Shown: positions 1 through 18,290, counted from the first letter of the stretch. The stretch: DNA of 27,646 nucleotides from Ectocarpus siliculosus (GCA_000310025.1 FN649744.1:2931064-2958709), one strand, 5' to 3'. Program-made: numbers and translations. The notes: generated by a model not told the origin, from the letters alone.

Positions 1-796
1 TCTTACTTTTCCGGGTACCTATTATATAATATCTACCACGAGAAAGATTAAAAAAATGTCCGCACTGAAACCAACAAACTCTTCTTGTGCTTTTACTGCG
101 ATGAGCTCTGAGCCAAAACATCGCCCAAGCCTCTCCCGTTTACCCGCCCTTGACATCCATCCAACGACTTTTAGATCTAGATAATCATAGATGGAGGGCT
201 TGCCAGGGTAACTACTTGCCCCAAACCCCACCAACATCCACCCGGTATAATATTTCATCATTCTCAACATTTTCCTCCCCCGTGTGTGCTTGCGCGCGGG
301 GGGGCGCGCTCACACACAGCAAACTAAACACGAATCAATTAGATATTCCATTGGTCTTGGCCATATCAAACATATCACTCATCCTGAAAGAAGATGGGAC
401 ATATAGTAAAAGAGTGGACAAAAAAAGACCTACGTACATGTTGCCAGCAACACTATCAAGACACAACATATAACCTCCATTCCCCCGTTTTTACAAGGGA
501 GTCACGTCAGCCAGGCCATCCTCCCTCCCGACTCAACGCCTCATCACGCAAGGACAACGGAAATAACAACAAAACTAACAAGAAATAACGGAACGACCAC
601 AGGCAGCAGCAGCAGCAGCAGCAGTACAACAACCCGCCGCCCTCGCCTACGCCCCACGTACTGATGCTGTGAGCTCGAAGCAAAACATGCCTGCACACAC
701 TGACACACAACAACCACTGCTGCTACATTGTACTACACGTTAGTTATTGATGAGGGGCACCGAACTCCGAGACAAATCGGAGCCGCATGCTGTTCC
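1..796. other. Non-coding stretch downstream of the transcription factor gene
   Basis: I see no convincing gene here. It lies beyond the stop codon of the minus-strand Zn2Cys6 gene, so the right part is probably its 3' untranslated region. It contains a G/C-rich run near 295-315 and a (CAG)7 tract at 604-624. No AATAAA is visible on the minus strand. The open frames present are short, made of simple sequence, and match no family I recognise. Confidence 0.5.
604..624. repeat. (CAG)7 microsatellite
   Basis: Seven perfect CAG units lie about 170 bp downstream of the transcription factor stop codon, outside any coding exon that I can support. The tract is probably in the 3' untranslated region or spacer. 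Confidence 0.85.
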
Positions 797-3700
797 TCAG
801 GTGGTAGACTCCATCATCGGCAGCTCGTTCAGCGACGACAGCAGTGGCGGCTGGTGGGACCACCGGTTGTTGTTGTCGAACAGGAGGTCCTTAAGCGTTG
901 TCGACGCGCCCGGCCCGACCCCGCCATCCAACGCGAAGCGGTCGGGGTCGTACGGCGACAGCGTCGACGTAGCGGGACAAGGCATGGCGGAGAAACTTTG
1001 CTGCCACTGCCGCTGCTGCTGCTGCTGCTGCTGCTGCCTAGCGGGCGCAGCTTTTGCGTCCCCACCGCCACCAAACCCAGCTGATAGGTACAACGACGTC
1101 GAAAACATCTTGCTGTCCCCGGCTGGCTGGTCGTCCCCTTCCGCGGCGGTGGCGGCCGTGCGTACCCCCCGCTGGCCGGTCACATCGGCTTGTTGCAAGA
1201 GCTGGTTCCAAGCCAAGCCCTCGGAGGAGGATGACGTGTGGTGCTGCTGGTGCTGGAGCGGCTGGTGTTGCTGGTGCGAATGAGCCAAGGTCGAGGGAGC
1301 AGTAACAGCAGCAGAAGCCTGCTGTGTAACAGATAGAGATACACATGTATAGAGAGAGGGAGACAGGCATCAGCACGTCATTCTTTGCACGGCCGGTAGG
1401 TGCACGTCATTCTTTGCGCGGCCGGTATGTGCCTCGGCAGTCAACGAAAAGACACACACCCTCCCCGCTGACGTCCGCCAGCCGCGACACACTGCTATAA
1501 GCCTTGGCACCCTGTCGTTCTGATCAAGCAGTGACAGCGCCGGTACAACACTAAGTCGTCGTCACCTACCGAGGGCACTCGCTCTCACAAAAAACTCGCC
1601 ATAAAAAAAACGTTTTCCGAGCCGCGCAACTGCTCTCGCCGCCGCCACATCCAGTCCAAAGCAGTCGTACGCATAAAACGAACAAAAGAAACTCCGACTC
1701 ACCAACCCTTGGAAGCTCGCCCGCCTGTAACATGCCCCGTACAAGGCCTCCTCCAAGCTCGTGCGCCTCGCCGCCATCATGCTCACCGCCGCCACCTGCT
1801 CGGCGTCCGCGTTGCCGCCTCCGGGGCCGTCAACGGCAACTCCCCTCTCTCCGCCGCCGCCGCCGCCGCCGCTCTTCAACGGTTCGAAGTAAAACGGGAG
1901 CCCGCTCCCGCAGGCGGAGGCCGGGTCGGCGGCGGCGGCGTCCAGGCCGAATCTCCGATCACCGCCGTCCAAGCCGAAGCCGTTTCCGAGGCTGCTGCGG
2001 CGGCTGCCGAAGCCGTCTATGGTGGCGGTGAAGCTGTCCAGGCAGGGGTCGTCTCCGCTGCTGGCGTCGGTGCCGCTCGAGCCCGACCTGTCGCTGCCGC
2101 CGTAGCCGCTGCTGCTTGCGCTTGCACCGCCGTCATCCTGCATCCCCCAGCGCAACTGCTGCTGCTGCTGGAACGGTGCGCCGAGGGCGAGAACACCACC
2201 GCCGACTGCTGCTGACGGAGACGGCCTCTCGTCATTGATGATCCGGATCTCGTGCTGGGGCGGCAACAGGGTCCCTCCCCCCGGCAATGCCGTCCCCCCG
2301 GGGCGGGCAGAAATAACGCCTCCGCCGCCACCGCCGAGAGGCTGCGGCGGCTGCGGCGGCGGCGTCCGCCTGACCCGTGCAGCGGCGGCACCGCCCTCGC
2401 GCTTCATCTTCTTCGAGAGGGACGCGGCCAGCTTCGACCCTGACTGCAGGGCCGGGATCATGCCCCTCTTGCCGGTACCCCTACCGGCTCCACGGCCACC
2501 ACCAAAAGGTGGCAAGGATGATCGGGGAGCGGCGGCGGCGGCGGCCGCCGACGGCCCTCCCGAGGACGCGCTGGCCGCGCAGGCGGCGGCGGATGCACCG
2601 CCTCCCGTTGCCCGAGAGCACGACGACGACGACGACGAGGACGGCGACGGCGGCGGCGGTTTCGACGCAGCGGCGCTAGGCGTGGTGGACGTGGAAGTGG
2701 ACGTCGTAGAGGAGGAAGAAGACGTCTTGGGAATCTTGCGAGGCTTCCTCTTGCAGTACTTGGTGCCCTGGTTGTATGAAGCATGCATTCGTACGCAAGA
2801 ACAAACCAGGCGGGGGGGGGTCAGTCACGTGGCGCAGCAGTGCAGCGGCAGCTGGAGCGCGGGGGTGGTTGTTCCGGGTGGGCATGCACAACACACACAC
2901 ACATTTTTATCGTTCTCGGATTCACGGAGGGCAACCACCCGGCCGCGGATATTGCACTTGATGCCACATCATGTCGATTCTCGGAGAACAACCACCCGGC
3001 CGCCGATGTTGCACTTGATGCCACATCATTTTTGCGAAGGCCAGCCTGCATCTTCACTACTACAACTGCTGTTGGGGTGATTTTGTATTTTCTCAAGTAT
3101 GACACAACGAATCCATCTTTAAAGAGTCTAAAAGATAGATGAGCGTCAGCAAAGCCACCTATATTTTGCACGATTTCCGAGCAGCATACAGCGATATCTC
3201 CCCTGTGGGTACAGTAATAGGCTCGACGAGACGGGTTGGTACCATCTTGTGTATCTACAGCGCTCTATTTGTATGTTATGCTATGCTGGGGTGATTTCCA
3301 ACGTATGAGCTCTAGAGCATCAGCTGGCGAGTAACACAGCTTGCTAAAACTGGATTTTCAGCCTTGAGCATTTTTCCCTGTGGCAAGACGAAGACACACA
3401 TAGCTTTTCCAAGCAGTAGGGCTTTATCTGCCGCCGCCTATCTACCACCATCACACGGCCAGGAGACCCAGGCAGACAGACAAAGAGAGAAACAACAAAA
3501 AAAACGGGCGGAGCCTCCGGCCTGTAGGTTCAAACTCGAGAGGCTCGTATGCATACTACGCTGCTGTAGGCAGACCCTGCTTGTATTCGAGTACATACAC
3601 GCGCAGTTGGTCATGAGTTGCAAGAGAACGTGGATATAGGAAGGAGTGACCCTGGGAAACCCTTGCGTGTCCCTAACTGGTATTGTACCAACTTGAAGTA

Positions 3701-4422
3701 TCTTCGTATGCATAGACGAGATAGGAAGGCATCCTCTGGAGGCAGAAATGTTTTCAGGTACAAGTAGACGCACGCGCCCGGCAGAACAAAGAAAAACATC
3801 GCGTGACAGACAACATTTCATGTCATCTTGAAGTTGTAGCATTGCGGTCCAGTAAGCCGGAGGGAGTAGAGCGAGGCCCTACAGCAGTAAAACTACGCAT
3901 ACATACAAGCACACCCACCTTCGCTGGCCCGCTGCGCTTCTTGATGGACCTGATGCAATTCTTGTTGCGTCTGTTGCAGAGTGCGCACGGCGTGCCTCCG
4001 CTGCAGCCTCGCTTCATCCTGATTTTTTATTTTTGATGCCCGTCCAAGAGAGAGGAGGACGTGGTCACGCATGCTAACATGCTAACGCCCAAACGGGCCG
4101 CCCACCCCAGTCCTAAATTAATTCCGGAACTACAGCAGTACATAATTCCGGAACTTGATGCACACACACACACATTGGTCAGGCGGTTAGGGCGGTCGAT
4201 GCTAATAATCTAATAATAAAAACACACACAACACAACGGCTCTGCTGTTTGTAGTGTACCGAAATAGGGCCTGGGGATCAACGTGTGTGTGTGTGTGTGT
4301 TTTTCGCGCATACACACGCCCAGACACACACAGGAAAGAAGAAAAGACAACACGCATGGAGATATTTCTCACCTCACGCAGTAGTCGCAGCTCTTCCGCA
4401 GCGCTTGGTGTTCTTGGTCCAT
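797..4422 (-). CDS. Zn(II)2Cys6 (fungal-type) transcription factor, spliced
   Basis: Four exons: 4373-4422, 3919-4018, 1703-2767 and 797-1318 (last acceptor could be 1321), about 578 residues. Joining exons 1 and 2 (phase 2, Arg17) gives C12-x2-C15-x6-C22-x5-C28-x2-C31-x6-C38, exactly the Zn2Cys6 binuclear cluster spacing. A basic stretch follows (about residues 33-65, including KKRSGPAKGTKYCKRKPRK). The rest is low complexity: Ser/Thr, Ala and Gly runs, Q5 in exon 3 and Q8 in exon 4, consistent with disordered activation regions. Exons 2-3 and 3-4 join in phase 0. It should act in the nucleus as a sequence-specific DNA-binding regulator; the target is unknown. I chose ATG 4422 because it opens the frame just before the cluster. 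However, an acceptor-like CTCAG precedes that ATG and a phase-compatible upstream exon exists at 5834-5892, so the N-terminus is uncertain. No fungal middle homology domain was recognised. Confidence 0.85.
1013..1036 (-). repeat. Coding CAG repeat encoding Q8
   Basis: Eight CTG units on the plus strand read as CAG on the coding strand of transcription factor exon 4. They encode eight consecutive glutamines in a glutamine-rich C-terminal region. Such tracts usually vary in length between alleles. Confidence 0.85.
1373..1430. repeat. 29-bp tandem repeat, two copies, in transcription factor intron 3
   Basis: Copies at 1373-1401 and 1402-1430 differ at two positions. They sit inside the 384-bp intron between exons 3 and 4 of the Zn2Cys6 gene, about 55 nt upstream (in transcript sense) of the exon 4 acceptor. 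Confidence 0.85.
2913..3029. repeat. Imperfect tandem repeat of about 60 bp, two copies, in transcription factor intron 2
   Basis: Copies at about 2913-2972 and 2976-3029 share a core ending in CTTGATGCCACATCAT. The second copy lacks several bases near its start. They lie in the 1151-bp intron 2 of the Zn2Cys6 gene, about 150 bp from exon 3. Confidence 0.8.
4283..4300. repeat. (GT)9 microsatellite in transcription factor intron 1
   Basis: Nine GT units lie in the 354-bp intron that splits the zinc cluster. Other CA-rich runs occur in the same intron (about 4159-4172 and 4221-4235). Confidence 0.8.
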
Positions 4423-5833
4423 CTGAGCGGCGGTAAACGGGAGCACCCCCCCGGTGAGCACGAATGAATGTGGTAATTCGAGCGGGAGAAAGAACAGGGG
4501 CAAACCAGCATCAAGTTATTGGGTTTTGGTTGGCATCGAGATAACATCCTTCATGAGAGAGGGGAGACTTCGGTCAGAGCACACCCGAATTTTGAGAATG
4601 TGTGGATAAGAAGATCCGTATGATGCAGCCTCCCGGAGCCGGGGTGTTGAAATTGTACACATGACATCGAAAGCCGAGCAGCAGGCGGTGGCCCCAGCCG
4701 GTGTGTCCCAAACGGTCGAGCCACGACCACACGAGACGCACGAAGTATATCTCACTCTCGGTCTTTGAAGAACAGAACAGAAGGCGGCTGGTGCGCCGAC
4801 CGGAGGTGATGCTGCCCGCGATCAAGAAGCAACCAACCATTGCATCCACGCCACCACACATTTTCAACCAGAAGGAGCGCGCGGGCCGCCGGCAGCACCA
4901 AACAGCAGAGAGCAGGACACGCTGTGCTGCTGCTGCTGCTGCTGCTGCTGATGGCCTACACTCCCTATGCAAGCACAAGCACAGAAGCTCCACATCGCTG
5001 TCGCTCACGATCAAACTTATGGTTCACCGCGTGTGGCTTGTTGACATACATCCTCTCGGCGAAAACCTATCTCTCTCTCTCCAAAAAACTCGGACAACAA
5101 CAAGCCCGCACACACGCAGATGTCACCATGGCAGCAGCAGCAGCTGGTGGGAGACACATCACATACATTGTAGGAATCAAGCAAAGGACTCGCGCGTGCG
5201 CGGGCTGGGCAGAGACACCGCAGAGGCACCGCAGCGGCACCATCGAGGCAACTGCGCCCTCCTTTCCTTGTGCGCGTATCCGACTCGTGTATGTCGACTC
5301 CGAACACTCTCGCACCTTGAAAATCGGAGCAATGGCGACGGCAGATGATGATGCCATCATCAGTCACAAGGGTATAAAGGTTGCGCGCTCCCGATATACC
5401 CACAGGACACCGATGGTTTTTGTCACAGAGGCGACAGATTATGTCTCTACGCCCCCTCTCGGCACAACGGTGTTGTTGTTGTTGTTGTAGCTGCTGCTAC
5501 GGGGAGACGTGTGGTTGGTTGGTTGTTGCTGTCGATCGACGAGTTGAATGTGATGAATGATGGTCATGACGATGGTCAAGATGAAGCGAGAGATCGAGAA
5601 GGTAGAAGGCAAAAGAGCCGGTTCTTCAACTCTGCGTGTTCGGTCGGAAAAAGAGTGTGGTTTGTGGTGATGTGCGTGTGAATCAAGGCATCATCAAGCG
5701 CGGACATGATGAAGAAAAAAAACATCGTGTTCTTTTTTCGTGAGAGACCCCAGGACCTTCATCTTTCTTGCTGATTCAGGGTCCGTACGAACCTCTCCAC
5801 GGCACACACACACACACACTCCCTCACAACTAC
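4423..5833. other. Upstream of the transcription factor: 5' UTR/promoter or a large intron
   Basis: I recognise no gene. It holds a (CTG)8 tract at 4927-4950 and a GTT repeat at about 5469-5486. If the exon-like segment 5834-5892 belongs to the Zn2Cys6 gene, this stretch is its first intron (GTAGTT donor, CTCAG acceptor at 4423). Otherwise it is 5' untranslated region and promoter. The longer open frames (for example 4701-5348 plus) are low complexity and look fortuitous. Confidence 0.4.
4927..4950. repeat. (CTG)8 microsatellite
   Basis: Eight perfect CTG units, about 500 bp upstream of the transcription factor start codon (CAG on the gene's own strand). It is non-coding unless the gene has an unrecognised 5' exon here. 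Confidence 0.85.
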
Positions 5834-5892
5834 CCCCTGCAGCTGCTGCTTGTTGCGCAACAGGTCGTAGAGGTGCCTGGGCTTGGTCGTTC
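5834..5892 (-). CDS. Possible additional 5' exon of the Zn2Cys6 gene
   Basis: On the minus strand a TTTCAG acceptor is followed by an open 59-nt segment encoding TTKPRHLYDLLRNKQQLQG. A GTAGTT donor then ends it in phase 0. The transcription factor exon at 4422 also begins in phase 0 directly after a CTCAG acceptor, so the two could be spliced together across about 1.4 kb. The peptide is well-behaved and helix-like, unlike the surrounding simple sequence. I cannot identify its family or find the exon before it (it would have to end in phase 1). Confidence 0.35.
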
Positions 5893-7352
5893 CTGAAATC
5901 TGCGGACGGACCTGTGTCTCCGTTTTAAGGAATAATAAAAACACACACAGAAAGACTTTTCTTCTATCTTGCATTTGCATAGAATTTCGATTTTTCGGAC
6001 GTGCTCTTTTCTGTGTTTGTGACAGACAATCCATGACATTAATTCTTAGAAAGAGAGTGTGAGAATTTCCACAAGAAGAGAGGTCCCGATGTCCCGATGT
6101 CCCTTCGCGATCCTCTCTTGAAGTGAGTATCGGATGCCCCCAACACACAACCGCAGCCATCCTCAACCATCAACGTCCTCTCTCTGCCTTCTTCGTGCTT
6201 TCGTACACCGCACTCCCGATCAGCTGCTGTATGTATGTAATGTATGTGTGTGTGTCCTCTCATCATCATGTATGTATGTATGTTATGTGCATTCTCGACG
6301 TGCTGATACTACTGCATGCACGTACATGATGTGGTTGTTTTGTCCTCACAATTGCTGCACGATGCTAGTAGTAGTCAGTCTACATTCAGCAAGTAGGCAT
6401 TGAAACTAAAGAGATATTATTTAATTAAGGAAAAATGAATAACACACACAGAAAGGCTACCCATTCGAGATATACCCACAGCAGTCGAACGGGATGTGGT
6501 GGAGTCTTTTCAGTGAGTGGAGGAAAACCGGCTGGGTACTGGATACACTGATGATTTATATCAGTGATGCCAGCTGGTGCTAAGTACAAAAAACATCTGT
6601 AGAGGTAACGTGGAATTACGAATACCAACAAACACAGAAAGATTACCCGTTCGGGATATAACCGAGTGCGGACACAAAAATATATCAGTAGGTGTGCGGG
6701 CACATATTTTTTGTACATGTCCATTCTCTCTCCGACACAGCCAGCCACCGTCTGAGTCACGGTCCACCGTCTGAGTCACGCCCTCTGTCTGCCCTCTTCG
6801 TGCTCTGCACTCCGGCACACCATCTTCTCTCCAACCCTCACTACACGCATACAACAGAAGCTGAGGCATCCGCGTTGCTCAACTACATTATTAGTCATCT
6901 GTGTTGCTCCGAATGGATGGATGCATGTTATATGTTTGCTTTGTTGATTGATTGAGCGTTCGCTCACGGCCAAGTCAACGACACCAAAAGAGCCGAGTCT
7001 TCTTCCTGCGAAGGTCGCGTTTTGACCAAAACCTGACAGAAACAACAAACAAAAATACGTATAATATAAACCCCCAGTAGTTGTTCCCCCTCTCCATGAA
7101 ATCAAAGAACTGGCATCACACACACACGAAACTGAACTTTTGATTTTGTTACGTCTCGTGGTGTTTATTCTCTTTGCGCTTGGCTCTTGGGAGACGTCTC
7201 TCCACCCCACCCCCGCCCCGCTGCCTCATCTCCCGGTGGTGCTGTCGAGCACCCGTCTCCAACGTTCCTGGATGGACCATTCGGTCACACCCACCCCCAT
7301 CCTGCCCGCTGGCGAGCAGTACATACATGCATGTTCTACCTCCTGCTGAAAC

Positions 7353-7385
<33 letters not shown>

Positions 7386-7678
7386 GGCACACCTCCACGG
7401 CAGGCGCTGGTCTCCCACATATTCCGTGTCCTCGACGGGATACATACATACATACGCAGCCCTCAGAGCTTCATGAGGTGACGACGCCCCTCTGCTCAAC
7501 CCCCCCCCCCCGGGCTCTGCACATCGGGGTGGCTAGGCTACAACCTTCCTCCCTATCTGTGTCTTCTCCCAACAAAAGCAGCGGGCGGGGTGCTCATACA
7601 TACACACCGACGAACAACGTGGTGACGGACGTGCGGCCTCCACCGACCCCTTCTGTTGCCGAGCTGCTTACGGCTAGC
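5893..7678. other. Spacer between the transcription factor and the hydratase 3' end
   Basis: I recognise no gene. The right part is probably the 3' untranslated region of enoyl-CoA hydratase. The only exact AATAAA on its strand that I see there is at 7164-7169 (TTTATT on the plus strand), about 510 bp past the stop. The stretch also holds TGTATG repeats (about 6230-6280), a (CAA)10 tract, a C11 run near 7500, and a loosely duplicated segment (about 6437-6480 and 6629-6668 share an ACACAGAAAG core). Confidence 0.45.
7354..7383. repeat. (CAA)10 microsatellite
   Basis: Ten perfect CAA units lie about 300 bp downstream of the enoyl-CoA hydratase stop codon, probably in or just beyond its 3' untranslated region. 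Confidence 0.85.
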
Positions 7679-14952
<7,274 letters not shown>

Positions 14953-15634
14953 TGCTCCGAGAGAGAGTCGATTGCTCCGAGTCGGCTCCTGCCAGAGGTG
15001 AGAAGAAGCGCGCCGTGTTGGCGAGAACAGCACAATGACATGTCTATTACCAGAATCACACAAGCCGTATGCTACGATCGGCACTAAGCCGCGAGGGACA
15101 CCTACGCACCGAGAGGGCAGAGACTTGCGCATCTCTCGCGGAAATTGCAAGTTGACGTTCAACATTCCGAAATGCTGTGTTACAGATTTGAGGGGAGTGT
15201 TGCACGGAAGCGTCATTGAGATGGATTCCGCCAGCGTCATGGACACTAACAGGTAACCACACACTAGCCCGAAGACTCACCGAAGCGAGGTGATCCCGAT
15301 GCTGACTGCAGCCGTGAAGTGTCTGGTGTGCTGCGGCACTCTCAGTGTCTCCGAGCTGGGGGACCGGCGGAATGGACAAAACCGCCCCCCCGGTGCCTCC
15401 CCGAACAGAGCACACCGACCCACGAGAGGTTACTGTCCTGTCTCTCAGCGTATGCATAAGACAACAGTGTAGAGACAATCATGGAGTGCTGGATACAACT
15501 GGCTCTCTGTAGTTGATTAGCGTCGCCGAGGGGGCTGTCGAGCCATTCCGTGGCGAGGAGAGAGACTTAGCACAATAAAATCATCATATCATCAAATGTT
15601 CACATTTTCGACACTTTTTCAAGCGGAGTAACTA
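14953..15634. other. Upstream region of enoyl-CoA hydratase
   Basis: It contains the 5' untranslated region and promoter of the minus-strand hydratase gene. The frame before the start codon stays open on the minus strand to 15264, but the encoded residues match nothing and do not extend the presequence sensibly. I see no TATA box that I would defend. No other gene is seen between here and the tRNA. Confidence 0.5.
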
Positions 15635-15707
15635 GCTCGTGTAGCACAGTGGTTAATGCACCTCTCTTGTAAAGAGGAGATCGTGAGTTCGATTCTCACC
15701 TCGAGCT
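15635..15707 (+). tRNA. trnT-UGU: tRNA-Thr (anticodon UGU)
   Basis: A full cloverleaf is readable. The acceptor stem is 15635-15641 with 15700-15706 (one U-U mismatch at pair 6-67). The D arm follows. The anticodon stem CCTCT/AGAGG encloses loop CTTGTAA, with TGT at 15668-15670, reading ACA threonine codons. There is a five-base variable loop and a T arm GTGAG-TTCGATT-CTCAC. The internal A box (TAGCACAGTGG, 15642-15652) and B box (GTTCGATTC, 15687-15695) fit the RNA polymerase III consensus. No intron and no encoded CCA. Its pol III promoter and terminator indicate a nuclear gene for cytosolic translation. Confidence 0.95.
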
Positions 15708-15714
15708 TTTTTTT
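15707..15714 (+). terminator. RNA polymerase III oligo-T terminator
   Basis: Eight T residues begin at the discriminator base of tRNA-Thr, which is a strong pol III stop signal directly at the tRNA 3' end. Confidence 0.9.
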
Positions 15715-17535
15715 CAGCACGAATTCGTTTATCTTGAATTGAGAGAGCCACATCTATCTACCTGCTGACCGTCGTGTGCGTGTGGCGATGGACTGGCTGC
15801 CCGTGCAACCGTCCGTGTGGTTGTTACACCGTGTGGTTGTTACGCCCCCGGCCGGCCTATTTAGCAGGGGGATACGGAGACAGAATCGATTATCGTGCGA
15901 CTTTCTGTTAAATGATTAGACTAGAGAGTGGGTCATTTGGGCACGTTGCTCGGCGTTTTTTTTTTTTTGTGAATGAACAACAACAACAGCAGTATGTAGT
16001 AGCAGCAGCGTGAAATTTGTATTCATTCGTGATGTGAGCGTCAAACATCTCTCTCTGCTGAATGAATTGTTCATTGTCCGGTATTTATCGCAGCCACCTG
16101 ACTGACTGCTCTCCCCGGACAAGTCTGATAATAATAAGTAAGAAGTGTTGTGACCGTTTGGGCCTAAACTTTCTTCTTATTATATTATTTGCACACAACC
16201 AACAACGAACAACCAACCTTGTTTTTTTTCTGAGCCCTCTCGTTATTACATTCAATTCGCTTCGAAGTAACAATATAATGACGATGATGATGACCGTTTT
16301 CGTGCGGCGAGCTCTTTCGTTTCGTCCCCCACCATCACTGCTTGCTTGCTGTTGTCGCTTCCCCTCTGCTGGATTGTTATAACCTGTACGCGGAAGCAGA
16401 CGGACGGGCGATTTTGGCTGTTGTTGTCTTGTCGTTGTTTTGCAACATTCAAATACAGAAGAAGTAATTAATGCATCTATCTCCTATGCTACGCTGACGA
16501 CGGTGGTGCGTAGTGGTGGTAAAGTGTACAGCAGAAGAGCGAGGTAAAAAATGCCACTCTTTGTCACTTGGCCTATACAACACCACCAACCACCGCTCAT
16601 CATATTCCAGCAAACAAAGAGAATGCAGGACCTATGATGATGATGACAGTATGTAGTAATGATGAGAACATTCTTCTCGCGCATCAGAGAGAGAAAGTGG
16701 GTGTGTTGTGTTTAATTGTTCGGTGGAGTGTTTCTTTGCAAAACTGAAGACAGACAGGCGTAGTGCGTAGGCCATGTTTATCAAATGTTTTCCTTTTTGG
16801 CAGGACGACAAAGTTTTGGGTACAATAGCTTGTGACCAGGAGTCTTCAGAACATCGCCTTTGAAAAGTAGGGAGAGAGAAGGACGCGACAAAGGTCTGAA
16901 CAACTTTAGTGCGAAGAGGAAAATGAGGACTCGCCTTTGAAACGGGGTGCGTGCAATTGAGGGGTTTCACAGAGACGCCCTCCATCTGTCTGTGCAGTTG
17001 TGCGCACCTCTGGCGCGACGGCGCCCAATTGTATGTCTTCTCTTGCACACGTCCCACGGATACGCGTACGAACTGAACATATTCGAGAATAACCCTTCGT
17101 CACCTTTCGTCACACAAGAAAATACTTCGAAGAAATGTTGCTTTGTGCTGTCTTTTTGCATATATATATAGACCAATCTTTATGTAGGACAACACTGATG
17201 ATGACGGTGATGGAGACAGTTGTTTGGATGTCCCTTCCTGCAGTCGTTACGAACTTTCCCTGACATCTTACGACAACCTGTTCTGCACGTATCCATCGCC
17301 CTAGCCCGACTCAAAAGGCTTCGTGAAAACATGCACGACTGCTCGGAGGGTGCCAGGAAGAAACAAGGGCGGGCGAAACGAACGAACACAAGTGTGTCAC
17401 CAGGTTTATCGTGCGCTCGTTGTGTCCATGCAAACACTGTTGGTTTCTCCCCCCTCAAGAACCCATGTAACGTGGGCCAATCGCGGTTGCCACCCCCCTG
17501 AATTTCCGTTCGATCTGTCTACAACTCGAGCCCCC

Positions 17536-17537
<2 letters not shown>

Positions 17538-17567
<30 letters not shown>
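17538..17567. repeat. (CAG)10 microsatellite
   Basis: Ten perfect CAG units in intergenic sequence. They could be read as poly-Ser (plus) or poly-Leu (minus) within short open frames, but neither frame has a recognisable protein around it. Confidence 0.85.
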
Positions 17568-17569
<2 letters not shown>

Positions 17570-18000
17570 TGCTAGGTGACAAAAGACTGAACGCAGTTTT
17601 GCTTTGTAGACAGCAGTAAGAAGCGTAAGCATCCAGGCGTGACGGAACAACCTGATGACCACAGGTCGCAGAGCTCACAGCTTGTTGTGGCAAACCTGCC
17701 CGCAGGGCCCTTCGCCGGCATTGCTACCGCCCTATAGCAGTACATTGTCGCAGGACGACTGCGTCAACATCGCGAGACGATGGGCTAAAGTCTCTACTTA
17801 CAATACCTGCCCTTATACGATCACTTTTGACAAGCCGGAGCACACTCGGTCGACTCTATGGTATGCCGTATCGTGGTAATCAACTGCGAAGCCACCGGCA
17901 CAAGCAACCCCCCGGAACGCCCTGAGATCTTCGCTGGCAGGACTTCATACAAGACAGTGGTGCTGACACTTCAATTGAGCTCTCAAGATCACCAGCGCTT

Positions 18001-18290
18001 AAAAAGATCGGCTTCCAACACAAGATACTGAGTGCCGCAGAACACCAATCGCATCGAATCTTCAAGATTCTCGCCTAGAAACTCCAAAAACAAGCGGTCA
18101 CAGCACAACAATGCCTTCCACAAAGAAAAAACTCGTGCGCGTCGCTAAAAAGATCACCTTTCAACGCAAGATACTGCGTGCCGCAGGAAGTCTATCGCAC
18201 CAAATCTTCAACATTCTCGGGTAGACTCTCTACAACAAAGCACCAGCGGCCACAGCACAACACTGTCTTCCACAAAGAGAAAAACGTACA
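18001..18290. repeat. 146-bp tandem duplication downstream of NAA10
   Basis: Copies at about 18001-18146 and 18147-18290 are roughly 80% identical. In the plus frame starting AAA AAG ATC both copies stay open for the same length and end in TAG (18076-18078 and 18222-18224). They encode KKIGFQHKILSAAEH-type and KKITFQRKILRAAGS-type peptides. The match of frame and stop may mean the unit came from a coding exon, but no full gene is present. Confidence 0.8.

Noticed and set aside
1709-3080. Several plus-strand Ala/Pro/Arg-rich open frames, up to 281 residues
   Set aside because: They are antisense to the GC-rich exon 3 of the Zn2Cys6 gene, where all frames stay open because of composition. The minus strand has the splice sites and the domain.
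4701-5490. Two plus-strand open frames of about 215 residues
   Set aside because: They overlap each other in different frames, include the (CTG)8 tract and show no domain or motif. They look fortuitous in GC-rich DNA.
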